A stretch of DNA of 64,000 nucleotides from UBA9655 sp964597045. Its GTDB lineage: Bacteria; Pseudomonadota; Alphaproteobacteria; UBA9655. A program made the position numbers and the translations under genes. The stretch spans positions 1 to 64,000 of the forward strand of contig CAZQWE010000003.1 in assembly GCA_964597045.1 (NCBI GenBank), read 5' to 3'. The first letter of the stretch is position 1. Each line of letters starts with the position of its first letter. Shown one piece after another: positions 51,298 through 59,153 of this stretch. The notes below the pieces were generated by a model, which worked only from the letters and a program-made list of their open reading frames with translations, was not told the origin of the DNA and searched no databases.

Positions 51298-52611
51298 CTA
51301 CTCAAACTCATAGAGAGCCTGTGGAAGAGGGAGGATGGAAAGAGCTCCTATATGGTGAGGTTCTTGAACCCGTGCCCATAACCTTCCGTTCTCATATTTC
51401 TTAATTTGTTTGAGATCTTGGGGGCGGATTTGGTTTGTCCATTTCATTTCAATAGGATAGAATTTGTTTTGACTCACATAAGCCAAATCAACCTCGCCCT
51501 CAGCTTTTATGTAATAAGTTGGATACATTCGTCTTACGTTATTAATGACAGCCGTTTCAACGAGAGTTGATAGAACTTGAGGATCTTTCATCGAGTCAAA
51601 AGGATTGTATTGCGGCTCTAACCAAAGTCTGAGAGAATGATACACAAAGGGATCAGAGAAAAATAAACGCTTTGCTTTTTTCGGAGCTGGTAATAGTTTG
51701 TGCTCAATGAGGGCTTCCTGTATGAAGAGTGCGTCCATGGACTGCATCAACTCAGCGTAATCTTGAATAGTCCTGGGATGCTCTATTGCTGTATGGTGTG
51801 TCAATGTATGCCACGTTACTTGAGTTCCGTATGTTTTGAGAACGGCTTGAAGAAAATCCCTCACATTCTGCTCTTTCTTCCCTCGTTTAAGAAAATCTCC
51901 CCGAATCCAGTCACTATATGTTTTTGCTGTGGATGGAAGAATTTCTTCATGCTTGGCCCAATCATTGATGGCTGATAGGAATCCTCCATGAATGAGATAT
52001 TGTTCGAAGGCCTCATAAAGAAAGGAGAGTGTAGGACGTGCGGGATGAACGAGATCCACATACTCTTTAAAGGAGAGAGGAGAGTAGTGGAAGTCAACCT
52101 GCCTGTGAGTTCCACGTCGTCCAGGAAATCGCATGGCAGCTTCATTCATCAACACGAGATCTGATCCTGTCAGGATCACCTCACAGTTTTCGAAAAACCC
52201 ACTGTCTGCTAAGAATTTGATGGCTTTATCCCAATCTTTAATATACGTAACTTCATCAATAATAAGGTAGTTTAAGGAGCCAGACTTTGGCATGCTCTCA
52301 AGCACTTCCATAATAAGACTCATCAAGCGGTGATGATCATCGATAAGCTCACCCGTTAAAAAAGATATGGATTTTGGGGCAACCCCTGACTTTAACAGGT
52401 AGTTTATCCACTGCTTTAAAAAGGTGGTCTTGCCGATTTGTCGTCCGCCGCCCAGGATGTAGACACCAGGCGTATTGTTAGGAAAATCCTTGAGAAGAGG
52501 AGATTCAAAAACATACTTGAGGGTATTCAACTTGCGTAAATGAGGATCTAGTTCAGCAAACCTTTTAGGATTATCCCAATGGATATTATGAATCGATATA
52601 ATTGAGTTCAT
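51298..52611 (-). CDS. AAA_14/DUF4143-type ATPase with PD-(D/E)XK-like C-terminus (ATPase C)
   Basis: 437 residues. Walker A GGGRQIGKTTFLKQW (about 53-67), Walker B LNYLIIDEVTYI, sensor VILTGSDL, RRGTHR. The C-terminal region has GEVDLAYVSQNKFYPIEMKW, the D...EMK nuclease-like pattern, followed by QIKKYENG. It diverges from ATPases A and E in the N-terminal 45 residues. No Shine-Dalgarno sequence is visible before ATG 52611; the start may be leaderless or lie slightly downstream. Two 19-bp direct repeats lie 16 bp upstream. Role not established. Confidence 0.88.
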   Translation of the reverse strand: MNSIISIHNIHWDNPKRFAELDPHLRKLNTLKYVFESPLLKDFPNNTPGVYILGGGRQIGKTTFLKQWINYLLKSGVAPKSISFLTGELIDDHHRLMSLIMEVLESMPKSGSLNYLIIDEVTYIKDWDKAIKFLADSGFFENCEVILTGSDLVLMNEAAMRFPGRRGTHRQVDFHYSPLSFKEYVDLVHPARPTLSFLYEAFEQYLIHGGFLSAINDWAKHEEILPSTAKTYSDWIRGDFLKRGKKEQNVRDFLQAVLKTYGTQVTWHTLTHHTAIEHPRTIQDYAELMQSMDALFIQEALIEHKLLPAPKKAKRLFFSDPFVYHSLRLWLEPQYNPFDSMKDPQVLSTLVETAVINNVRRMYPTYYIKAEGEVDLAYVSQNKFYPIEMKWTNQIRPQDLKQIKKYENGRLWARVQEPHHIGALSILPLPQALYEFE

Positions 52612-52626
52612 ATGGTTATATTAACT

Positions 52627-52669
52627 CATTATCCAAATTTGATCAATGACCATTATCCAAATTTGATCA
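52627..52669 (-). repeat. two 19-bp direct repeats, 24-bp period, ahead of ATPase C
   Basis: CATTATCCAAATTTGATCA is present at 52627-52645 and 52651-52669 (plus-strand reading), perfect copies with a 24-bp period. The core CAAATTTG is itself palindromic. On the minus strand TTGATC (starting in the spacer between the units), a 17-bp gap made of the proximal unit, and TAATAT just before the ATG could form a weak promoter. The remaining 190 bp up to ispB show nothing recognisable. Confidence 0.95.
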
Positions 52670-52857
52670 GCGATGATGGTTTCGGAAAATGGCTATTCTC
52701 AACTCAAAAAACTTGATAAATATACCCTTAAAAAAATACTTTTCAGTCTAAAATAAGGTGTTATAATATCCATAAATAAGATAAAATAACCCCTGATTTA
52801 ATCTAAAGCCTATCAACGACGAATTTTAACTTTCCAACAATGACAATAAATTCGGGA

Positions 52858-53862
52858 TCAGATATCTCTTTGAAGTGAAAAGTGTGCTAAATCTTGAAGG
52901 GCAGATTTCAAATTAGAGTGAAGGAAGGGCTCTAGACAATTTATCGCCTCATCAATCAAATCCTGAGCTTTATGTTTTGTTTTAACCAAGGCTCCCGAAT
53001 CCTTGAGAAGACGAATGGCATGGGCGAGGGCGGCGTCATCTCTGTGACCCTTGCTAAAGGCTTCCTCCCAGAATGGGGTGTCGGCCCCACTTTGATAAGC
53101 GAGGATAACAGGAAGGGTGACCTTTCCTTCGCGGAAATCATCACCGATGGCCTTTCCCAGTTTTTCCTGATCAGCTGCATAGTCAAGAATGTCATCAATG
53201 AGTTGAAAGGCAAGCCCTAAAGACTGTCCATAGTGTTTAAGGGCTTCTCTTTTTTCATGATTTACTTCAGCAATGACAGCTCCGACTTCCGTTGCAGCGG
53301 AGAAGAGACGGGCTGTTTTCGAGCTACATATTTTGAGATAGGTCTCTTCATTTAAGGTTAAATCATGACTTGCAGAGAGTTGCATAACTTCTCCTTCTGC
53401 AATCACAGATGAAGCTTCAGACAAAATCCGTAGAACCTCAGGTGAGCCATCACTAACCATAAGTTCAAAGGCACGGCTAAAGAGGAAATCACCTACCAGA
53501 ACGCTGGCTTTATTGCTCCAAATCTCATTAGCTGTCACCATTCCACGGCGCAGATTACTTTCATCCACAACATCATCATGAAGGAGAGTTGCCGTATGAA
53601 TAAATTCAACACATGTTGCAAGTTGAATATGACGGTCGCCTTCATACCCACAAAGTTCAGCAGAAGCCACAGTGAGGAGGGGGCGAAGCCTTTTACCTCC
53701 GATGGAGACAAGGTAACCTGCGATTTGAGGAATAAGCCCAACTGGACTTTGCATTTTATCAACGATACATTTGTTGACGTCCGTTAATTGCTTCTCAAGC
53801 AGGGTGGATAAAGAAGAAAGACAATTATTTTGCGAAGATACGGTTTTAAGTAAAGGGGTCAT
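52858..53862 (-). CDS. ispB: polyprenyl diphosphate synthase
   Basis: 334 residues. Builds the long isoprenoid chain of ubiquinone (octaprenyl or longer) from farnesyl diphosphate and IPP. First aspartate-rich motif LLHDDVVDES, second QLIDDILDYAAD, GGKRLRPLL near residue 55, and SVLVGDFLFSRAF. Chain length cannot be read from sequence with certainty. It lies between ATPase C and the riboswitch-controlled MFS gene, all on the minus strand. Confidence 0.93.
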   Translation of the reverse strand: MTPLLKTVSSQNNCLSSLSTLLEKQLTDVNKCIVDKMQSPVGLIPQIAGYLVSIGGKRLRPLLTVASAELCGYEGDRHIQLATCVEFIHTATLLHDDVVDESNLRRGMVTANEIWSNKASVLVGDFLFSRAFELMVSDGSPEVLRILSEASSVIAEGEVMQLSASHDLTLNEETYLKICSSKTARLFSAATEVGAVIAEVNHEKREALKHYGQSLGLAFQLIDDILDYAADQEKLGKAIGDDFREGKVTLPVILAYQSGADTPFWEEAFSKGHRDDAALAHAIRLLKDSGALVKTKHKAQDLIDEAINCLEPFLHSNLKSALQDLAHFSLQRDI

Positions 53863-53919
53863 CGTCTTTCCTGCTAATCTATTCCCCCACCATACCCTAT
53901 GTTAGGCTTAACATTCTAG

Positions 53920-55224
53920 TTAAAAAACACAAGTCCTTATATGATGGGACTGGTTGTGTAACCTTAAGATGAGTCCTAAAGCCATGGCTCCAAGGCCCAG
54001 AATGTATATAAGAGGGCTTGAGGGTGTTTCAACCGTTGCATAAATCCAGAAACAAATAAAGGGTGTTGAGCGACCAAAGAGTTCTGATCCTAAGTTGTAA
54101 CTGATACTATGGAACAGGTATTTGTCTGCGTCTGGGAATAACCTATTGGTCCACGGAAGAAGGGAGGCTGAAAAACCAACGCCTCCCATAACTAATAGTA
54201 ATCGTAGGACAAAGATCATCAAGGGTGAATGATGGGGTAAATATATAAAAAGATAAATTGCGGATAGGGTGAATAAGAGGAGGGAGCCTATCAAATTATA
54301 TGTCCAATTGAGTCGATTCAACAATAAGGCGATGAGCGGGAGTAAAAGGGCATCTAACCAAAAAAGTGGGGTTATTTGTTGGATTAACAAGTTTAAGGGT
54401 ATAGATGTTGTTTGATGTAAATAAGGATTTAAAAATACAAACGGTACTGAATAGGTCAAATAGGAAAAACCATAGATAAATATAAGACTACCAATAAGTT
54501 TTGAGTTCCTTCCGAGTTTTACATATATTTCCTTATAACTTAATGAAAAACTTGAATCCATGGATAGGGTGCCCTCCCTATAATGAATGCGTAACCAAAG
54601 GGCCCACAGTCCAAGAAAGAAACCAATAACAAAGGGATACCGCCAGTACTGACTGCTTTCCTCTGACAGGAGGACGGCGCCGCTTATGGAAGAGGCGAGA
54701 AGAATGCCAATGACCGTTGAGCTTTGATAGAGCCCTGACCAGGAAAGATGCTTCTTTTCATCTGTGTTTTCAATGAGATAATATCCTGCAATTGTACTTT
54801 CACCTGCCGCACAAAAGCTTTGAAAAAAGCGTGTCATGATGAGAAAGAGGGGGGCTGCTAAACCGATTTGACCCGCATCTGGGAGAAGACCCATAATGCC
54901 CGTCGAGAGGGATACGCCGATAAGGGACCAAGATAAAACCTTTAAAGGTCCAAAACGATAGGTGAGTTTGCTAAAATAGATCCCTCCAAAGGGCCGAGCC
55001 ACAAAGGTTATCAGGTACACGCTATAGGCCAGGATGATTTGGTAGAGGGGGGAAAAAGAAGGGAAGAAGACTTTCCCTAGGACCGGGGCTAAAAACCCAT
55101 AGAGGGAAGAGTCAAAGTGTTCGAGAAGGTTCCCGATAACAAGGCTCCACCGATGGATTTTTTTACGTTTTTCAAGGGACAAGGAACGTGTATCCAACTG
55201 AAGTTGGTTTATTTTTGTTTGCAT
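53920..55224 (-). CDS. MFS transporter under TPP riboswitch, probable thiamine importer
   Basis: 434 residues, 12 membrane segments, metabolite:H+ symporter-like: GNLLEHFDSSLYGFLAPVLG, VARPFGGIYFSKLTYRFGPLKVL (loop 2-3 motif), TRFFQSFCAAGESTIAGYYLIEN. A TPP riboswitch occupies its leader and hides its ribosome binding site. Carriers in this position are usually importers of thiamine or a precursor. In a bacterium that probably relies on its host this would be the route for the vitamin, but no other thiamine gene lies in the window. The substrate is inferred from regulation only. Confidence 0.82.
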   Translation of the reverse strand: MQTKINQLQLDTRSLSLEKRKKIHRWSLVIGNLLEHFDSSLYGFLAPVLGKVFFPSFSPLYQIILAYSVYLITFVARPFGGIYFSKLTYRFGPLKVLSWSLIGVSLSTGIMGLLPDAGQIGLAAPLFLIMTRFFQSFCAAGESTIAGYYLIENTDEKKHLSWSGLYQSSTVIGILLASSISGAVLLSEESSQYWRYPFVIGFFLGLWALWLRIHYREGTLSMDSSFSLSYKEIYVKLGRNSKLIGSLIFIYGFSYLTYSVPFVFLNPYLHQTTSIPLNLLIQQITPLFWLDALLLPLIALLLNRLNWTYNLIGSLLLFTLSAIYLFIYLPHHSPLMIFVLRLLLVMGGVGFSASLLPWTNRLFPDADKYLFHSISYNLGSELFGRSTPFICFWIYATVETPSSPLIYILGLGAMALGLILRLHNQSHHIRTCVF

Positions 55225-55310
55225 CTCAACTTCCTCCGCCGGTATTATCCGGATCAGGTTTTACGGGTATAATCTCAGCTCTTCCCATAAGAGCACCCCG
55301 ATGAGTACCT
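55225..55310 (-). promoter_or_regulatory. TPP riboswitch (THI element)
   Basis: Reading the minus strand from about 55305: GGGGTGC, then a short hairpin, GCTGAGA (55279-55273), ACCCGT, AACCTGATCCGGATAATACC and GGCGGAGGAAG. All are the conserved parts of the thiamine pyrophosphate aptamer in the right order. CTCA near the 5' end can pair with TGAG just before the ATG to close P1. The ribosome binding site GGAGG is part of the aptamer's 3' half, so TPP binding should block translation directly. Confidence 0.95.
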
Positions 55311-55440
55311 CCTTCATAGGAGAAGGGATGAATTTTGTCAACAGAGGGTCAGCCCTTTTCAAAGAGTGATTTTCTGGCATACCCCCTATAACTTTTGATT
55401 CCTATCAAGATATTTATGACATGAGACAAATACTAAAACT

Positions 55441-55528
55441 CACAAAACATACAATTGCAGATATTGTGATAAATTTTTTGTTGCAATAATTTATCACAAA
55501 ACATACAATTGCAGATATTGTGATAAAT
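55441..55528 (+). repeat. two long palindrome-related repeats 54 bp apart, ahead of ATPase D
   Basis: A 34-bp sequence is repeated perfectly at 55441-55474 and 55495-55528, period 54 bp. The second copy, with its left neighbours, is a full palindrome: ATTTATCACAA (55489-55499), an 18-base spacer, TTGTGATAAAT (55518-55528). The first copy has the right arm intact (55464-55474) but only part of the left. The second copy ends 9 bp before the ATG at 55538. Confidence 0.96.
55481..55509 (+). promoter_or_regulatory. promoter for ATPase D overlapping its palindrome
   Basis: TTGCAA (55481-55486) and TACAAT (55504-55509) with a 17-bp spacer. The -35 box lies between the two repeats and the -10 box lies in the spacer of palindrome 2, exactly the layout seen for ATPase B, although the sequences are unrelated. 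Confidence 0.6.
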
Positions 55529-55537
55529 GGTGAAACA

Positions 55538-56983
55538 ATGACTGATTCTACATTCGTTGGGCGAAAAGATGAACTAGAGAGACTTAACGCTCTCTTTTCT
55601 AAGAGGACCGCAAGTTTAGTTGTGGTTAAAGGGCGTCGTCGTATTGGGAAGAGTCGTTTAATTGAAGAGTTTGCAAAGGGGAAGCGGTTCTTAGTCTTCT
55701 CAGGGACTCCACCAGTAGAAGGTACAACGGAACAATCGCAACGAGATGTTTTTGCTAAGCGGTTAGGAACTCAAATAGGGCTCCCAGGAATTCAATCTCA
55801 AGATTGGTCTGATCTATTTACCTTATTATCGCGACACACTCTTGAAGGGCAAGTTATTATATTATTTGATGAGATTTCATGGATGGGCTCAAAAGACCCA
55901 ACTTTTCTAGGAAAACTCAAAAACGCATGGGATCTCGAATTTCAAAAAAATCCTAACCTTATTCTCGTTTTTTGCGGGTCAGTATCAACGTGGATTGAGA
56001 AGAATATTATTAGTAGTACAGCCTTTTTTGGGCGAATTTCACTATATGTAACCTTAAACGAGTTGCCATTAAGCGACTGTAACAAACTTTTAGACAACCT
56101 AAGCTTTCGGGGTTCGGCGTATGAAAAGTTCAAGATTCTATCAGTAACAGGAGGTGTGCCTTGGTATATTGAACAGATTCAATCGTCACTCAATGCTGAT
56201 GACAACATTAAGCGTTTATGTTTTTTGAAAGATGGACTTCTCTACAAGGAATTTGACCTTATTTTTCATGACATATTTGAACGGCGAAGTGAAATTTATC
56301 AGCCAGTTATTGAATCTCTTGCAGGGGGTTCCAAGGAGTTTAATCAAATTTCCGAGGCGAGTGAGCATCACAAAGGTGGAGCACTGAGCTCTTATCTAGA
56401 GGACCTCATTCAATCTGGTTTTATTACTCGAGACTATACGTGGAATGTTAAAGATGGAAAACCTTCGAAATTAAGTCTCTTCCGCTTAAGTGATAATTAC
56501 TTAAGATTTTATCTTAAGTTTATAAAGCCAAATAAGTTTAAAATTGAAGAGGATAGTTTTAAAGACATTAATATTGATACTCTGCCGGGTTGGAAATCAA
56601 TTATGGGACTTCAATTTGAAAATCTAGTCCTTAAAAATAGAAAACTTATATGGAAAAAACTAAATATAAAACCGGAAGATATTGTTGTGAATAACCCCTT
56701 CTTTCAAAGAAAGACAACAAGAACCCCAGGATGCCAAATAGACTATTTAATACAGACTCGCTTTAATACATTATTTGCTTGTGAAATTAAGTTTTCGCTC
56801 AGCGAGATTAAATCAGAAATACTGCAAGAGATGCAAGAGAAACTGAAACGTCTTGTTTTGCCACGTAGGTTCTCTTGTTGGCCTGTTCTCATTCAGGTTA
56901 ATGGGGTAGATGACAATGTCATTGAGCCAAGATTTTTTACGGAAGTTATTGATTTTAAAGAGTTTCTGAATGTTTCAACATAA
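55538..56983 (+). CDS. ATPase_2/DUF234-type ATPase with PD-(D/E)XK-like C-terminus (ATPase D)
   Basis: 481 residues, paralogue of ATPase B. Begins TFVGRKDELERLNALF; Walker A GRRRIGKS, Walker B IILFDEISWMG, sensor LVFCGSVSTW; winged-helix part FNQISEASEHHKGGALSSYLEDLI; C-terminal QIDYLIQTRFNTLFACEIKFS with the D...EIK pattern. ATG 55538 is chosen over ATG 55520 because GGTGA (55529-55533) precedes it, it lines up with ATPase B, and 55520 lies inside the repeat. GC content is lower than in ATPase A and closer to the host. Role not established. Confidence 0.9.
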   Translation: MTDSTFVGRKDELERLNALFSKRTASLVVVKGRRRIGKSRLIEEFAKGKRFLVFSGTPPVEGTTEQSQRDVFAKRLGTQIGLPGIQSQDWSDLFTLLSRHTLEGQVIILFDEISWMGSKDPTFLGKLKNAWDLEFQKNPNLILVFCGSVSTWIEKNIISSTAFFGRISLYVTLNELPLSDCNKLLDNLSFRGSAYEKFKILSVTGGVPWYIEQIQSSLNADDNIKRLCFLKDGLLYKEFDLIFHDIFERRSEIYQPVIESLAGGSKEFNQISEASEHHKGGALSSYLEDLIQSGFITRDYTWNVKDGKPSKLSLFRLSDNYLRFYLKFIKPNKFKIEEDSFKDINIDTLPGWKSIMGLQFENLVLKNRKLIWKKLNIKPEDIVVNNPFFQRKTTRTPGCQIDYLIQTRFNTLFACEIKFSLSEIKSEILQEMQEKLKRLVLPRRFSCWPVLIQVNGVDDNVIEPRFFTEVIDFKEFLNVST

Positions 56984-57120
56984 AAATCAAGTCTGACACT
57001 TTCCTAGATTTCCCTATCTTCCCTCAAACTGGGACATTAAATAAATTATAAAAACTAAATATTGTTAATATTAATTAATAATGATATAATTAATTAGTAA
57101 TAAAAGGAGGTGATGAAATT

Positions 57121-57312
57121 ATGTTAATGCATCCTATGGTTGGGTTAGTCGCTTCCATACTGGTCATTATCGGTGCTCTTAATTGGGGCCTGGTAGGCTT
57201 GTTTGGGATCGACCTTGTCGCTCGTGTATTTGGAGCCGGTAGCGTTCTGAGTAGGGTAATTTACTCGCTTGTTGGATTAGGAGGTGTCGTCCTTCTTCTC
57301 AGAATGTTTTAA
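57121..57312 (+). CDS. DUF378 (YuzA-like) small membrane protein
   Basis: 63 residues with two membrane segments: VASILVIIGALNWGLVGLFGIDLVA and SRVIYSLVGLGGVVLLLRMF. This is the DUF378 family, of unknown function, widespread in bacteria. A very strong AAAGGAGGTGATG ribosome binding site precedes the ATG. Its TAA overlaps the TAA of the convergent ATPase E (shared TTAA). Confidence 0.9.
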   Translation: MLMHPMVGLVASILVIIGALNWGLVGLFGIDLVARVFGAGSVLSRVIYSLVGLGGVVLLLRMF

Positions 57313-58532
57313 TCCCATAGTGAAGAAATGGGAAGTAAATACATATCTTTTTCAAACTGAAGGGAGTCAATTCCAGTGTACAGGACAGTACCTCTATAAA
57401 AGTGTTTGCCCGCATACTCCTTGAGGATTTTTAATCCCTTACTATCGTTTTCGGAGTAAGAAGTTGAGGATTTAACTTCAACTCCTACGATTCGTCCATC
57501 GAAGTTTTCGAGTACAAAATCAACCTCCTGATTCAATCGAGTCCGGAAATAATATATTTTAACATGATTTCTATTCCAGCCAATTTGTTTCATCAGTTCC
57601 ATGAAGACAAAATTTTCAAGGAGTTTTCCAAACATTTTTCTGTCTGTCTTAAGGGATTCATCTGTTGCACCCAAAAGAAATCCTAAAAGTCCTGAATCAT
57701 TAAAGAAAATTTTGTTTGATTTAACAACACGTTGAGAAACATTCGTAAACCAAGGCTGAACCTCAACAGTTAAGAAAATGGCTTTCAGTAAACTTAAGTA
57801 CCTCACAAGAGTTGTGTGAGGTAAACCAAGTCCTCTGCTAAGATCTGACATATTGTTTAATCCTCCCACTCTTTCTGCAAGGAGTGTGAGGAGGTCAGGG
57901 AGAAACGTCACCCCTTCAATTTTACTCAAAGCAGCGATGTCTCTTTGTAGTATTGTATCCAAGTAGCTTTGAAACCATTGATGCCGTCGTTCAGAGTCTC
58001 TTTTGATAACTTCTGGATAGCCGCCTTTGAGAAGGATATTTTCTATCGAATCATCTAACGTTCTATTTTCTAAAGAAAAAGATGGAGAAAAAAGACGGTC
58101 TATAAAATCTTCTTTCTTGCTTATGATTTCTCCATGGGAGAGAGGCCACAAAGTCTGAAGTTCCATACGACCAGCTAGAGACTCAGAAATCTTAGGTAAA
58201 GTGAGAATATTGGCGGAACCTGTTAAGTAGAATTCTCCTGGTTTTCTATCTTTATCGACGAAGTACTTAATGGCTTGGAAAAGAGCGGGAACATGCTGAA
58301 CTTCATCGAGAACGAGGGGTCTTGGGAGGCCTTCTAAAAAAGCCTGTGGATTTTGCTGAGCAATTGAGCGTGTTGTGACTTCATCAAAGGTTTTATAGAT
58401 TAAATTAGGAATGTCTTCTCCCATATGGGTTAGGAGAGTGCTTTTCCCTGATTGTCGTGCACCACACACCGTAATGACCGGTGTGTCTTTTGAAGCCTTT
58501 ATGATATTATCCTTCAAAAATCGTTGGTACAT
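57309..58532 (-). CDS. AAA_14/DUF4143-type ATPase with PD-(D/E)XK-like C-terminus (ATPase E)
   Basis: 407 residues. Walker A GARQSGKST (24-32), Walker B LVLDEVQHVP, YLTGSANIL, SLAGRMELQTL; a middle winged-helix segment (LSRGLGLPHTTLVRYLSLLKA); KIFFNDSGLLGFLLG; and the C-terminal QEVDFVLENFDGRIVGVEVKSS with the D...EVK nuclease-like pattern. It is of the same subfamily as ATPase A. Two 18-bp repeats and a degenerate third, containing a good promoter, lie immediately upstream. The gene ends in a stop shared with DUF378. Role not established. Confidence 0.9.
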   Translation of the reverse strand: MYQRFLKDNIIKASKDTPVITVCGARQSGKSTLLTHMGEDIPNLIYKTFDEVTTRSIAQQNPQAFLEGLPRPLVLDEVQHVPALFQAIKYFVDKDRKPGEFYLTGSANILTLPKISESLAGRMELQTLWPLSHGEIISKKEDFIDRLFSPSFSLENRTLDDSIENILLKGGYPEVIKRDSERRHQWFQSYLDTILQRDIAALSKIEGVTFLPDLLTLLAERVGGLNNMSDLSRGLGLPHTTLVRYLSLLKAIFLTVEVQPWFTNVSQRVVKSNKIFFNDSGLLGFLLGATDESLKTDRKMFGKLLENFVFMELMKQIGWNRNHVKIYYFRTRLNQEVDFVLENFDGRIVGVEVKSSTSYSENDSKGLKILKEYAGKHFYRGTVLYTGIDSLQFEKDMYLLPISSLWD

Positions 58533-58550
58533 CGATTAACCCTTTTGTTA

Positions 58551-58604
58551 TTCCTCCCCATTATATGGTGAAAATTTCCCCATGTCATGGTGAAAATTTC
58601 CCCA
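58551..58604 (-). repeat. direct repeats, 22-bp period, ahead of ATPase E
   Basis: In plus-strand reading ATGGTGAAAATTTCCCCA is found at 58587-58604 and 58565-58582, 22 bp apart, and a third, truncated unit (TCCTCCCCA, 58552-58560) follows at the same phase. Each unit is a near-palindrome, GGNGAAANTTTCNCC. On the coding strand the degenerate third unit turns into the ribosome binding region (GGGGAGGA), just as in array A. Confidence 0.95.
58560..58588 (-). promoter_or_regulatory. promoter interleaved with array E
   Basis: Minus strand: ATGACA (58588-58583), 17-bp spacer, TATAAT (58565-58560). The -35 box is the end of unit 1, the spacer is the core of unit 2, and the -10 box is the end of unit 2. 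Transcription would start about 20 bp ahead of the ATG at 58532. A protein bound to unit 2 would lie between the two boxes. Confidence 0.75.
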
Positions 58605-58634
58605 CCATGTGGTAAACTTTGTTAATCTATTGAA

Positions 58635-59153
58635 TTATTTGGAAAAAAATAAGGCAGAGAGTTTTGAGTCCTTTAATTTACTCCCTCGTGACGATCCAAA
58701 TTCAAAGGCATAAGCATCTTTCAAGCAGGATCCAAATATCCCAGCGATTGTTGAGATAATACCCACTGCTTCTCCGGGAAGACTTGACCTGTAAAGCGTA
58801 ATGGTAATGAGACAGGAGATAAGTCCAAAGGCTGCAGAAATCAACATGATATCGGCACGCATATTGCTGCGTCCTGCGTGAGCGAGCGCCATATCCCTCA
58901 TCCTTGCATTTTCCCTATCCTTGAGCTCTGATAATTTCATCTCATGATCCATCCTTGAAATCGTTTCTTGAAATTTAATGAGCAGATGAGGATCGGCTTT
59001 TAAAGCTTGAAGAACTTTGAGGGGATCCTTTTCTCCTGTGAGAATTTGGGCGACATCAACGATTTTTTCTTCCCAGGGACTTCCCATCCAACGGGTAAGA
59101 AAAGGCACAAGTTCAGTTAATCCTTGAAAAAGCGGCATCAATGGAAAATTCAT
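58635..59153 (-). CDS. 3TM holin of the gene-transfer-agent/prophage type
   Basis: 172 residues. A helical N-terminal half with PWEEKIVDVAQILTGEKDPLKVLQALKAD and DRENARMRDMALAHAGRSNMRAD, then hydrophobic segments (about 108-150, LPGEAVGIISTIAGIFGSCLKDA) and a FGSSRGSKLKDSKL tail. The FGSSRGS.. tail and layout match the '3TM holin for gene-transfer release' family. It would make inner-membrane holes during lysis. It overlaps the SleB-type hydrolase by 4 bp, giving a holin-endolysin pair. Confidence 0.85.
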   Translation of the reverse strand: MNFPLMPLFQGLTELVPFLTRWMGSPWEEKIVDVAQILTGEKDPLKVLQALKADPHLLIKFQETISRMDHEMKLSELKDRENARMRDMALAHAGRSNMRADIMLISAAFGLISCLITITLYRSSLPGEAVGIISTIAGIFGSCLKDAYAFEFGSSRGSKLKDSKLSALFFSK

